DNA of 64,000 nt, taken from positions 62,001 through 126,000 of the forward strand of contig JAVBLP010000004.1 of assembly GCA_031553505.1 (NCBI GenBank), in the 5' to 3' direction. A program made the position numbers and the translations under genes. The notes below the pieces were generated by a model. That model did no database searches. It saw only the letters and a list, made by a program, of their open reading frames with translations, and was not told the DNA's origin. The DNA is from JAVBLP01 sp031553505 (GTDB taxonomy: Bacteria > Elusimicrobiota > Endomicrobiia > Endomicrobiales > Endomicrobiaceae). This document shows positions 9,368-17,974 of the stretch, piece by piece (the first letter of the stretch is position 1; each line of letters begins with the position of its first letter).

Positions 9368-9988
9368 CTAAAACTTATATCTTGCAGTCACAAAAAGCTG
9401 GCTGGCATTCTGTATAAACTTAGCCGAAGCGTTAGGCACATCTAAATCTTTATCGGAAATTTTAACGTATCTGTACCCCAGATCAAGGTCTATATACCTG
9501 TTTAAATCATACGTTATGCCCGCCGAAACAGCATATGTAAATATAGATGATTCTTTTACGTTTTCATAGTTATCGCCAAAAAACACATCGGTACGCGTCC
9601 AGCCGAGCCCCGCGCCAAAGTAAGGCGATATTACGTTTTCAGAAAGAAAATCATAGTAAAAATTGAATAAATATGTCTGGTTTTGGTGATCGCCGCCAAA
9701 ATTTTCTCCTTTTACGGGAAAATCAAGGTTATCGGTCGCATAATAAGTATAGTCAAACTCTCCCCTGAAGCTGTTAAGCTTTGTTCCTATGGAAACGCCG
9801 AATAAAAAAACTGGCTGGCTGCTGTTTAAATCATAATCCGCGGCAGCGTTTTCAAAACTTATTGAGGAGTTCATCCCTGCTAAACCCGCTTTAACCCCTA
9901 TATAAGGTTTAAGCATCGAAGCTTCAAAAGCAAAAACATTTGAAGCACACACAGCCAAAAAAGCCAAAACAGCGATTTTTTTAATCAT
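9368..9988 (-). CDS. Outer-membrane beta-barrel protein (OmpW/OmpA-barrel like)
   Basis: 206 aa from the ATG at 9988; AAAGGAAT lies 6 nt before it and the following residues form a signal peptide (MIKKIAVLAFLAVCASNVFA). The longer frame to 10045 lacks these features. The mature part alternates hydrophobic and polar residues in about eight strands, with Gly and aromatic girdles (YIGVKAGLAG, FGVSIGTKL, YFGAGLGWTR, ISAGITYDL-like, LGYRYVKI) and ends ...VTARYKF, the terminal Phe being the outer-membrane assembly signal. The stop codon is TAG, evidence that TAG terminates in this organism. Specific function unknown. Confidence 0.85.
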   Translation of the reverse strand: MIKKIAVLAFLAVCASNVFAFEASMLKPYIGVKAGLAGMNSSISFENAAADYDLNSSQPVFLFGVSIGTKLNSFRGEFDYTYYATDNLDFPVKGENFGGDHQNQTYLFNFYYDFLSENVISPYFGAGLGWTRTDVFFGDNYENVKESSIFTYAVSAGITYDLNRYIDLDLGYRYVKISDKDLDVPNASAKFIQNASQLFVTARYKF

Positions 9989-10053
9989 TTCTATTCCTTT
10001 ATTGTTATTTGCGGTTATTCTATATAATTGTTTCCGCTTTAACAAGAATGAAA

Positions 10054-10086
10054 AAAACGCGCCGGGGAAAATCCCCGGCGCGTTTT
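10054..10086 (-). terminator. Strong GC-rich terminator hairpin
   Basis: AAAACGCGCCGGGGA and TCCCCGGCGCGTTTT form a 15-bp perfect stem with a three-base loop, flanked by an A run on the left that reads as T on the minus strand. It sits 16 bp after the stop of the Pro/Ala-rich secreted protein. Confidence 0.85.
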
Positions 10087-10101
10087 AAATTTGCGTAAAT
10101 A

Positions 10102-10743
10102 TTATTTTTTCGCTGCTGACGAATCGTCAAAGTCGGGAACTCTGAATGCCGGCGCATTGCCGCTGAGAATTCTTACCGCTTCATCTTCAACAAAAGTTTT
10201 TTTGTTTTTCTTTTCGGCTTTCATTTCATTTTCAGCGTTTTTTACAAGCCCGTTTACATAATCGATTTTATTCTGAAATTTTGTAAAATACGCATCAACT
10301 CTTTTGTTTAATACTTCTTTTACGTACTTTGTGGCTTCTTTCTTTTCTTTTTCGGTCGCGTCTGCTTTATTATACTGCGCTACGTACGCTTCAATTTTTT
10401 TAATGTCCGCGTCAGCTTCCTGTTTCATCTTTTCGATGTCTTCAGGAGTAAATGTTGTGATAACGTCAACTTTAAACTCTTTCAAAACATAAACCGTGCC
10501 GTCTTTTGCAACTGCTGCCACTACGCCTACTGACGCGTCAGCGATTTCGGGTTTCGGGGCTTCCGCAGGTGTTGCAGGCGTTGAAGCCTGCGGGGCAGCT
10601 TCTGTTACTGCCGGTGTTGCCGCAGGCGCTTCAGCCTGAGCTTTAGGCTGCGCTTCTGCTTTTTTAGCTTCTTGGGCATTTACCGCTGCTGCAAAAAACG
10701 AAAACATCATTACTGCGGGCAATACAAAAATCAATTTTTTCAT
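10102..10743 (-). CDS. Secreted Ala/Pro-rich protein
   Basis: 213 aa with a signal peptide (residues 1-23, ending VNAQ), then a low-complexity stretch to about residue 70 made of Ala, Pro, Glu and Lys (PAATPAVTEAAPQAST), which looks like an extended linker. Residues 75-200 are a charged, probably helical region (VDVITTFTPEDIEKMKQEADADIKKIEAYVAQY) with Lys-rich repeats. No family recognised. A good GGAGAAGG ribosome-binding site precedes the ATG. It follows DUF2339 by 39 bp in the same frame and is closed by a strong terminator, so the two are probably one transcript. Confidence 0.75.
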   Translation of the reverse strand: MKKLIFVLPAVMMFSFFAAAVNAQEAKKAEAQPKAQAEAPAATPAVTEAAPQASTPATPAEAPKPEIADASVGVVAAVAKDGTVYVLKEFKVDVITTFTPEDIEKMKQEADADIKKIEAYVAQYNKADATEKEKKEATKYVKEVLNKRVDAYFTKFQNKIDYVNGLVKNAENEMKAEKKNKKTFVEDEAVRILSGNAPAFRVPDFDDSSAAKK

Positions 10744-10782
10744 CTTCCTTCTCCTTTTTTTAGTTAATTGCCTTATGGCAAC

Positions 10783-13302
10783 CTATATTTGGCTTATGTC
10801 GGACTTATTTTCTTTCACCGGTTTCACTACATATTTTTGGTATAAATATGCCACCAGCATAAGCATTACGGCAATACCTATTAGCGAACCTACCCTGTAA
10901 AGCTGTCCTAAATTAAACAAATCGTGTAAAAATAACTTTCCGGAAGATAGCAGCAGCAGAACAAGCCCCGCGACCCTGGACGCTTTGTTTTCTTTTGCCA
11001 CGCCGAAAACAAAAAGCGCTATTGCAAAAATTCCCCAGCTGAGCGTATACACCATATCCTGCGCCAAACTGTTGGTAAATCTGAACTCCAAAATGCCGTC
11101 TTTCGCAAAAAAGGCGGCAATTTCTATATTCAGCAATACAAACAAAAGCGCGGCAAAAAAAGCAAAAAGCATTTTCCTGCTGCCCTGAGCCCAGGACAGT
11201 TTTTCTTCTTTTTGTTCCCAAAGGAACGCCGATGCTAAAACAAGCGCACTTAAAACCATATAAGCATATAAATAGCCGTTTAAAATGCTTCCCGCGGAAA
11301 CGGGAAAAAATGAGGAGTTTGGTATTAAAAACAAGACAAACGAAAGGCTGGTAACCCAAAAACCCCAGTTTCTGAAAGCTGTATCCCACGCCACTCTGTA
11401 GATAAATATTAAAGCCGTGCCCATGGCGGCCCAGGCGATGGCAATCATCCATATTTTACTGAAAGCCAAAAGCGGTATTGCCGCCGCGAAAAACAAAGCG
11501 AAATTTAAAAACAGTTTAAAACTATATCGCAAATCTTCTTTACCGCTCACGGCAAGCGCAGCCGCAAAGTAAATTACCGCTAATAAGGTAGGGATAAAAC
11601 ACGGATTGAGCGTAAAAATATCCATTCTATACAATAAATAGATAAGAAGCCCCTGCAGCAAACCAGCCGTTGCGGCAGTAATCCACGGAAGCTTTTGTTT
11701 GAAAAATGGAAATTTAAACAGAAAAACAGGCAAAAAGAAAACCATAAAAACGCTTAAATTCCAAACATAAATGGCAATTTCGCTTCCCTGTCTGCCTTTA
11801 AACAAATACCATGCGAACTGCGTAATAAATACGGCTGCCAAAGAGCAGAGATAGGCCTTACCTTCCGAGGTTTTATCTAAAATGCTTCTTAATAAAATTA
11901 AACCCGGAAAAACAATTGAAACGGCAAAAAACATCGGTATATAATTTTGCCCGTTTCCAAACATTAAAACGATAAACATAAACACAAAGGAAGCCAGCAT
12001 AAACACATTAAATATTTTCGCGTTTTGATCTTTAAGTTTTACCGCGGGGATAAAGCCGTTGAGCAAAAAATAAATAAAAATCAAAGTGAAAATATTCGTA
12101 AAAATAAATTTTTCACCCGCAAAAAGATAATGCCCGCTGCATCCTGTAATCCAAAAAGATACGATAACAAACGCAATTATCCCGAAACAAAAATACCCAT
12201 TGGTAAAATATTTATCTTTAAGCGTAAGAATCAGCAAAGCGGCATTTATAAGGCAAAAAAGCAAAAAGCCTGTATCAAACTGCAGCGACACGTTTGACAG
12301 CCACGGCATTAAAAATGATAAAAATATTATAAAAACGAAAGAAGTCGTCTTAAAATCCGCGCTTTTGAGTTTGCCATTTTTTCTGACCGCAAACATTCCG
12401 TAAACAAAAAACAGGCATAAAAACAACAGCGTTATAACCGCCATTGTCATGCTTTTTGTTCTGGCATACCTTTCCCATAACAGCAAAAGAATAATTATAT
12501 ACGCGCCTGCCGCGGAAAGCCACGACAAAACCGGCCAGTCTTTTTTAAGCGCAATTATCATTATCGCGGAAGTTAAAAGAAGAATATACCCCGCAAGCAG
12601 AGCTATATTGCCGCTGCCAGTGGAAAGAAGAAGCGGCGTCAAAAAACCGCATAGTCCGGCGAGAAAAGCCAGCGCTTTTGAATCTTTATCAAACGCAGTC
12701 ATGAATGCCGTAATAACTATGAATATCATCGAAATAAATGCGGCAAAACCGCTTAAAAGGCCGTACATAACGCTTGCGGCGTATACTGAAACATATAAAA
12801 AGATTATGCCCGTAGCGGACAAAACGGCCGAGGTTGTTTTAACTTCTTTATCTTTCATGTTATTACTGATAATCAAAGCGGCCAAGCCTGCTGCCAAACC
12901 CGTCAAAATCTTCATAGGGGGCGTAAGTATTCCGATGTCAAAAGCGTATTTAACAAAAAACACTATCGCTAAAAACGCCGCGAAGCCGCCTATCCAGCCG
13001 ATAAGTTTGCTGCCGGTAAATAATTCCCAGTTTTTTGAAGGCTGTTCTTTATGCTGCGGAGGAGGAGTGGTGTTTTGAATGTTTTGTAACGTATGCGGTT
13101 TTTCTGCGAGAAGTTCTGCAAGCACTTCAGGAGGTATTTCTTTTTTAAGAGGTTCCTGCTTTGCTGCCGCTTCGGCTGCTGTTTGTGTGTCAATGTCTTT
13201 AAAGGTTAGCTTATTAATTTTGTCTTCCAGCTTGGCAATCTTTCCGTTAAGCACAAGGACCCAAACCGCCAACAAAATAACGCAGAAGATTAAATTTTCC
13301 AT
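10783..13302 (-). CDS. DUF2339 polytopic membrane protein
   Basis: 839 aa. An N-terminal helix (residues 2-20) is followed by a coiled-coil-like segment and a polar linker with PPPQHKEQP, then the family signature NWELFTGSKLIGWIGGFAAFLAIVFFVKYAF (about residues 93-123, shown here only as start NWELFTG and end FVKYAF), and about 24 more membrane helices to the C-terminus. DUF2339 proteins are inner-membrane proteins of unknown function, often linked with envelope genes. The start has AAGGAG 6 nt upstream. The stop is TAG; if read through, 13 codons would join it in frame to the next gene, but a fusion onto a signal peptide makes no sense, supporting TAG as a real stop. Confidence 0.85.
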   Translation of the reverse strand: MENLIFCVILLAVWVLVLNGKIAKLEDKINKLTFKDIDTQTAAEAAAKQEPLKKEIPPEVLAELLAEKPHTLQNIQNTTPPPQHKEQPSKNWELFTGSKLIGWIGGFAAFLAIVFFVKYAFDIGILTPPMKILTGLAAGLAALIISNNMKDKEVKTTSAVLSATGIIFLYVSVYAASVMYGLLSGFAAFISMIFIVITAFMTAFDKDSKALAFLAGLCGFLTPLLLSTGSGNIALLAGYILLLTSAIMIIALKKDWPVLSWLSAAGAYIIILLLLWERYARTKSMTMAVITLLFLCLFFVYGMFAVRKNGKLKSADFKTTSFVFIIFLSFLMPWLSNVSLQFDTGFLLFCLINAALLILTLKDKYFTNGYFCFGIIAFVIVSFWITGCSGHYLFAGEKFIFTNIFTLIFIYFLLNGFIPAVKLKDQNAKIFNVFMLASFVFMFIVLMFGNGQNYIPMFFAVSIVFPGLILLRSILDKTSEGKAYLCSLAAVFITQFAWYLFKGRQGSEIAIYVWNLSVFMVFFLPVFLFKFPFFKQKLPWITAATAGLLQGLLIYLLYRMDIFTLNPCFIPTLLAVIYFAAALAVSGKEDLRYSFKLFLNFALFFAAAIPLLAFSKIWMIAIAWAAMGTALIFIYRVAWDTAFRNWGFWVTSLSFVLFLIPNSSFFPVSAGSILNGYLYAYMVLSALVLASAFLWEQKEEKLSWAQGSRKMLFAFFAALLFVLLNIEIAAFFAKDGILEFRFTNSLAQDMVYTLSWGIFAIALFVFGVAKENKASRVAGLVLLLLSSGKLFLHDLFNLGQLYRVGSLIGIAVMLMLVAYLYQKYVVKPVKENKSDISQI

Positions 13303-13484
13303 TTTGACTCCTTTATAACTATAGAAATGCTAATGGTTTAAATCTGCTAAACACCACTATTTAAGTTTTTATTATAACAATTATCCTTCGGGAAAACAAA
13401 AATGGTTTAATAATAAATAATTTAATACAATTACATTGCCATTAATCAACCGCGCGCACTTTGCCCGGAAAACGGAGTTTTTAA

Positions 13485-14927
13485 ATGAAAAACGGCGTGA
13501 TGATGCAATACTTCGAATGGAACCTGCCAAATGACGGTAACCTCTGGAAAAAACTTAAAGATGACGCGAAACACCTTAACGATTTAGGCATTACGGCGGT
13601 TTGGATTCCCCCAGCCTACAAGGCTGACAGGCAGGAAAATCAGGGATATTCTACATATGACCTTTTTGATTTGGGCGAGTTTGACCAAAAAGGGACGGTC
13701 CGTACAAAATACGGCACAAAACAGGAACTGAAAGAAGCAATTGATGAGCTGCATAAATATAAAATTTCCGTTTACCTTGACGCGGTGATGAACCATAAAG
13801 CCGGCGCGGATTATACGGAAAAATTTATAGTGAAAGAGGTTAACCCTTCGCAAAGGCAGCAGCCTTTAACTGACGCATATGAAATTGAAGGCTGGACCGG
13901 CTTTAATTTTCCGGGGCGTAAAAAGAAATATTCTGACTTTGAATGGCATTGGTACCACTTTTCCGGAGTGGATTATAACGAAGCCAATAAAAAGAAAGCA
14001 ATATACCAGATACAGGGCGAAGGAAAATCCTGGGGGGCGGAAGTCGATAAAGAAAACGGAAATTATGATTATTTAATGTTTGCCGATATAGATTTTCACC
14101 ATCCGGAAGTACGCGTTGAAATGAAAAAGTGGGGCATATGGGCTGCGGACGAGCTAAACCTTGACGGTATGCGCCTTGACGCGATTAAACATATAGACGC
14201 GGAATTTATACAAAGTTTTTTAGAAACGTTAAGGGCGGCTAAAGGAAAAGATTTTTTCTTCGTAGGCGAATACTGGAAACCGGATATAAACTCCTTAAAC
14301 AATTACTTAAACGAAGTACAGCACGAACTCGCCTTATTTGACGTAAATTTTCATTACAATATGTTTGAAGCGGCAAAAAACGGAAAAGATTATGATTTTA
14401 GGGCTATTTTTAATAACGCTTTGGTTTCAAGCCATCCTCAGCTTGCCGTAACCTTTGTTGAAAACCACGATTCGCAGAGAGGCAGCTCGCTTGAATCGCA
14501 GGTTAAAGCGTGGTTTAAACCTTTGGCTTACGCGCTGATATTGCTGATAAAAGAAGGTTATCCGTGCATTTTTTACGGAGATTATTACGGCTGGGGAAGT
14601 GAAAAATCACAGCACCGGGAACTAATTGATTTGCTTCTGGAAGTACGCAAAAAATACGCTTACGGCGAACAGCAAACGTATTTTGACCATGCAAACACAT
14701 CGGGATTTGTTCGTACCGGCGACGAACTTCATCCGGATTCCGGGCTCGCGCTGCTTTTGTCAAACGGCGATAACGGCGACAAAGTGATGAATGTCGGCAA
14801 AGAGCGCGCCGGAGAAATCTGGCATGACATATCAGGCAATGTAAAAGAAGAAGTTAAAATCGACAGCCTGGGAAATGCAAAATTTACCGTACCGGGCGGC
14901 AAACTTGCCGTGTGGGTAAAAAAATAA
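13485..14927 (+). CDS. amyA: Cytoplasmic alpha-amylase (GH13, AmyA/AmyS type)
   Basis: 480 aa, no signal peptide, so intracellular; it cleaves alpha-1,4 links of glycogen or imported maltodextrins. Starts NGVMMQYFEW, the usual beginning of the bacterial GH13_5 group. Conserved blocks are present in order: DAVMNHKAGAD (block I), GMRLDAIKHID with nucleophile Asp (about residue 229), FFFVGEYW with acid/base Glu (about 261), and FVENHDSQ with the transition-state Asp (about 330). C-terminal beta domain ends LAVWVKK. A CGGAG site lies 7 nt before the ATG. Stand-alone plus-strand gene ahead of the methionine synthase pair. Confidence 0.93.
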   Translation: MKNGVMMQYFEWNLPNDGNLWKKLKDDAKHLNDLGITAVWIPPAYKADRQENQGYSTYDLFDLGEFDQKGTVRTKYGTKQELKEAIDELHKYKISVYLDAVMNHKAGADYTEKFIVKEVNPSQRQQPLTDAYEIEGWTGFNFPGRKKKYSDFEWHWYHFSGVDYNEANKKKAIYQIQGEGKSWGAEVDKENGNYDYLMFADIDFHHPEVRVEMKKWGIWAADELNLDGMRLDAIKHIDAEFIQSFLETLRAAKGKDFFFVGEYWKPDINSLNNYLNEVQHELALFDVNFHYNMFEAAKNGKDYDFRAIFNNALVSSHPQLAVTFVENHDSQRGSSLESQVKAWFKPLAYALILLIKEGYPCIFYGDYYGWGSEKSQHRELIDLLLEVRKKYAYGEQQTYFDHANTSGFVRTGDELHPDSGLALLLSNGDNGDKVMNVGKERAGEIWHDISGNVKEEVKIDSLGNAKFTVPGGKLAVWVKK

Positions 14928-14941
14928 CTTCTTAAATTTGG

Positions 14942-14947
14942 TAAAAT
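14942..14947 (+). promoter_or_regulatory. Candidate -10 element directly before the MetH reactivation gene
   Basis: TAAAAT ends 6 nt before the ATG at 14954, the position where transcription would normally begin. No Shine-Dalgarno sequence is present. If used, the mRNA would be leaderless. No clear -35 element is seen. Confidence 0.35.
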
Positions 14948-14953
14948 ACGCCT

Positions 14954-15556
14954 ATGTTAAACATTTCCGCTATTACCATACCCTATGATAAGCTTCTTGC
15001 GCGGCTCGGATATTTAAAAGCCCAAACGCGGCTTGACGCTAAAACGGAAATTGCAATAAAAGAAATTTTAACGCAAGCGCAAAAACTTATTAAACCTAAA
15101 GCCGTAATAGCTTTTGAAAATATTTCCGTTAATGAAAATCTCATTACTTTTGAAAACGGATTTAAAATTGAAAGTTTTGAAGCGGCAAAACACCTGACAA
15201 GCTGTTTTAAAGCTTACGGAATAGCCGTTACAGCCGGCAGCGCATTAGAGCATAAAAGAAATGATTTTATAGAAAAAAAAGAAACCTTTAACGCGCTGAT
15301 TATGGATGCAGCGGGTTCCGTAGCTGTTGAAGAGGCGGTAAACGCGGCGAATACGCAGATTGCGGAGCTTGAGGCAAAAAAGAATAATATTGCGGTAAAA
15401 CGGTTTTCCCCGGGATACGGCGACTGGGTTCTTGAAACGCAAAAAGAATTTTTAAAATGGCTTGGAGCAAGCCAGATAGGCATACATCTAAACGAATCTT
15501 ACCAAATGAAGCCCGAAAAATCAGTCTCGGCGCTTATCGGAATAAAAAAACAATAA
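14954..15556 (+). CDS. Stand-alone methionine synthase reactivation-domain protein
   Basis: 200 aa corresponding to the C-terminal domain of classical MetH, which binds S-adenosylmethionine and re-methylates oxidised cobalamin. The diagnostic C-terminal blocks are visible: RFSPGYGDW (about residues 151-159) and NESYQMKPEKSVSALIG (about 180-196), which form the AdoMet site. The N-terminal half is an alpha/beta region with little identity to known forms. The next gene, 9 bp downstream, is a MetH lacking exactly this domain, so the two chains together make a complete enzyme. No ribosome-binding site is seen at the start. Confidence 0.88.
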   Translation: MLNISAITIPYDKLLARLGYLKAQTRLDAKTEIAIKEILTQAQKLIKPKAVIAFENISVNENLITFENGFKIESFEAAKHLTSCFKAYGIAVTAGSALEHKRNDFIEKKETFNALIMDAAGSVAVEEAVNAANTQIAELEAKKNNIAVKRFSPGYGDWVLETQKEFLKWLGASQIGIHLNESYQMKPEKSVSALIGIKKQ

Positions 15557-15565
15557 GGCAGACAA

Positions 15566-17974
15566 ATGAAAAAACAGGATTTTTTAAGTTTATTGCGTAA
15601 GAAAGTTTTAATAATGGACGGCGCTACAGGCACCGAATTACAACGTAAAAACTATCTGGACGGCGTTGAAATTCCTGAAGAACTAAACATTAAGTTTCCT
15701 GAAAGAATATCCGACATTTACGCGTCATACATAAACGCCGGATCGGATATTATACTTGCCAACACTTTCGGAGCAAACCCGATAAGGCTGCAACAGCACG
15801 GGCTTTTGGATAAAGCCGATGACATAATTAAAGAAGGAATCAGCCTTATCAGAAAAAGCGCCGGAGGCAAAGAAGTAATAGCGGCAGGCGACATATCTTC
15901 AATAGGCGAATATATATCCCCCTTGGGCACATTATCTTTCGATAAAGCTTATGAAGCGTTTTCATTCCAGTCAAAACTTCTGCAAAAACACGGCGCGGAC
16001 ATAATAGTAATTGAAACCATGACTGAAATTAAAGAGCTAAAAGCCGCTATTTTGGCAGCGAGAGACAATTTTGACGGCGCCATAATCTCGCAGATGACAT
16101 TTTCGCAGGACGGCACTACGGTTACGGGAACGGACATTAAAAGTTTTATCGCTATGGCTGAAAGTTTAGGAGTTGACGCGATAGGCTTAAACTGCTCCGT
16201 AGGCCCGAAAGATCTTGCCGGGCTTGCCGAAACTATATGCAAAAATACGAATCTGCCCGTATCTTTTAAACCAAACGCCGGGATGCCCACGCTTATAAAC
16301 CGCGAAACGTGCTTTCCCGGGACGGTTGAAGAATTTATTGAGGCTTCGCTAAAGGCCTATTCTTACGGCGTAAATATGTTCGGCGGATGCTGCGGCACAA
16401 ATTTAAATTTTATAAAAGCGCTTACCGGCGAACTTAAAGATAAACAGCCTGTAAAAAGAGAAACTGTAAACAAATTCTTTCTTTCCTCAAGGGTAACCGC
16501 TTTTGACGTAAACGAAACGCAAAAGCCTGTAAAAATAGGCGAACGCATAAACCCGACTAACAGAAAGAAATTCCAGGAAGAGCTTTTAAACGGCATTTTT
16601 TCTTTAGTTAAAGACGAAGCGCGCGCGCAGGCCGCTGACGGCGCGAATCTTTTAGACGTAAACATGGGCGTGCCGAACGCCGACGAGATAAAACTTTTAA
16701 AAGACGCGGTAGACCAGATACAGGAAATTGTTACCATACCTTTATGCATAGATTCCAGCAATCCTAAAGCATTGGAATACGCGGTAAAAACCTGCGCGGG
16801 CAAACCTTTAATAAATTCCGTAAACGGGGAGCAGTCAAAAATTGACGCGATAATGCCGATCGCGAAACGTTACGGCTGCGGGCTGATAGCTTTAACAACC
16901 GATGATGACGGAATACCGAAAACAGCTGAAGAAAGGCTGAAAATTGCCGGCAAAATATTAGAAGCCGCGGATAAATACGGCGTACCCAGAAAAAACATAA
17001 TTTTTGACTACCTTGTGCTTGCCGTAAGCTCTTCTCCGGAACAGATTGAAGAAACGCTTAACGCGGTAAAAGAATCTAAAAAAAGATACCCTGAATGCAA
17101 AACGCTGCTTGGCGTCTCAAATGTTTCTTTCGGGCTGCCGGCAAGGCAGGCCATCAATTCTACTTTTATGAAAATGGCGTTAGACGCCGGATTAGATTTC
17201 GCAATTATAAACCCGCATGAAGATTGGAATATAGCTGACCCTCTTGCCAAAAACCTGCTTGAAAACAAAGATAAAGGCGCGGTTAAATACATGGAAACGT
17301 TCGGCTCTTATAAAAAACCTGCTATTGAAAAAACAGATGCCGCTCCTCCGGCGCAGCAGCTTTATTTGGCGGTTTTGCACGGCAACAAAGAATCCGTGCC
17401 CGGCATTTTGAAACAAATCACGGAAACGGAAAACAACCCGTTTAACGCCGTAAACGACAATGTGCTTAAAGCATTAAATATCGTCGGCGAAAAGTTTTCG
17501 GCAAGAGAATATTTCTTACCGCAGATAATAATGTCGGCGGAAGCGGCGCAGGCCGCTTTTGCGATTATCAAAAAAACCCTTAAAAAAGACGATTCCTTGA
17601 AATCAGATAAAGTAATTATGGCTACCGTTAAGGGCGATATGCATGACATAGGCAAAAATATTGTTTCCGCCGTTTTGGAAAGTTACGGTTTTGAAGTGAT
17701 AGATATGGGGATTAACGTTGAATCAAAAGATATTATCAGCAAAGCGCGGGAAGTTAAACCGCTTGCCATAGGATTGTCCGCTTTGATGACTACGACTATG
17801 CCCGAGATGGAAATTATCGTTAAAATGAGAAATGAAGCGCACATACAGCCCAAAATAGTAGTCGGCGGCGCGGCGGTGACAAAGAAATACGCCCAGGAAA
17901 TCGGCGCTGACGCTTACGCTAAAGACGCCATTGAAGCAGCTAATTACGTAAAATCCCTTAAAAAAAACTCTTAA
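15566..17974 (+). CDS. metH: Cobalamin-dependent methionine synthase lacking the reactivation domain
   Basis: 802 aa. It transfers methyl from 5-methyl-THF through cobalamin to homocysteine. Domains: homocysteine-binding barrel (residues 1-300) with MDGATGTELQ and zinc Cys in GLNCS and MFGGCCGTN; pterin-binding barrel (about 320-580) with IGERINPTNRKKF and CIDSSNP; cobalamin cap (about 600-680); cobalamin-binding Rossmann domain (about 690-800) with the His ligand in GDMHDIGKNIV and the VVGGAA segment. It ends where classical MetH would continue into the reactivation domain, which is encoded by the gene just upstream. Its TAA overlaps the stop of the giant convergent gene within TTAA. Confidence 0.95.
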   Translation: MKKQDFLSLLRKKVLIMDGATGTELQRKNYLDGVEIPEELNIKFPERISDIYASYINAGSDIILANTFGANPIRLQQHGLLDKADDIIKEGISLIRKSAGGKEVIAAGDISSIGEYISPLGTLSFDKAYEAFSFQSKLLQKHGADIIVIETMTEIKELKAAILAARDNFDGAIISQMTFSQDGTTVTGTDIKSFIAMAESLGVDAIGLNCSVGPKDLAGLAETICKNTNLPVSFKPNAGMPTLINRETCFPGTVEEFIEASLKAYSYGVNMFGGCCGTNLNFIKALTGELKDKQPVKRETVNKFFLSSRVTAFDVNETQKPVKIGERINPTNRKKFQEELLNGIFSLVKDEARAQAADGANLLDVNMGVPNADEIKLLKDAVDQIQEIVTIPLCIDSSNPKALEYAVKTCAGKPLINSVNGEQSKIDAIMPIAKRYGCGLIALTTDDDGIPKTAEERLKIAGKILEAADKYGVPRKNIIFDYLVLAVSSSPEQIEETLNAVKESKKRYPECKTLLGVSNVSFGLPARQAINSTFMKMALDAGLDFAIINPHEDWNIADPLAKNLLENKDKGAVKYMETFGSYKKPAIEKTDAAPPAQQLYLAVLHGNKESVPGILKQITETENNPFNAVNDNVLKALNIVGEKFSAREYFLPQIIMSAEAAQAAFAIIKKTLKKDDSLKSDKVIMATVKGDMHDIGKNIVSAVLESYGFEVIDMGINVESKDIISKAREVKPLAIGLSALMTTTMPEMEIIVKMRNEAHIQPKIVVGGAAVTKKYAQEIGADAYAKDAIEAANYVKSLKKNS

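Noticed and set aside
12449..13078. A 209-codon plus-strand frame opposite DUF2339
   Set aside because: Shadow of the membrane protein on the minus strand; no ribosome-binding site or family features.
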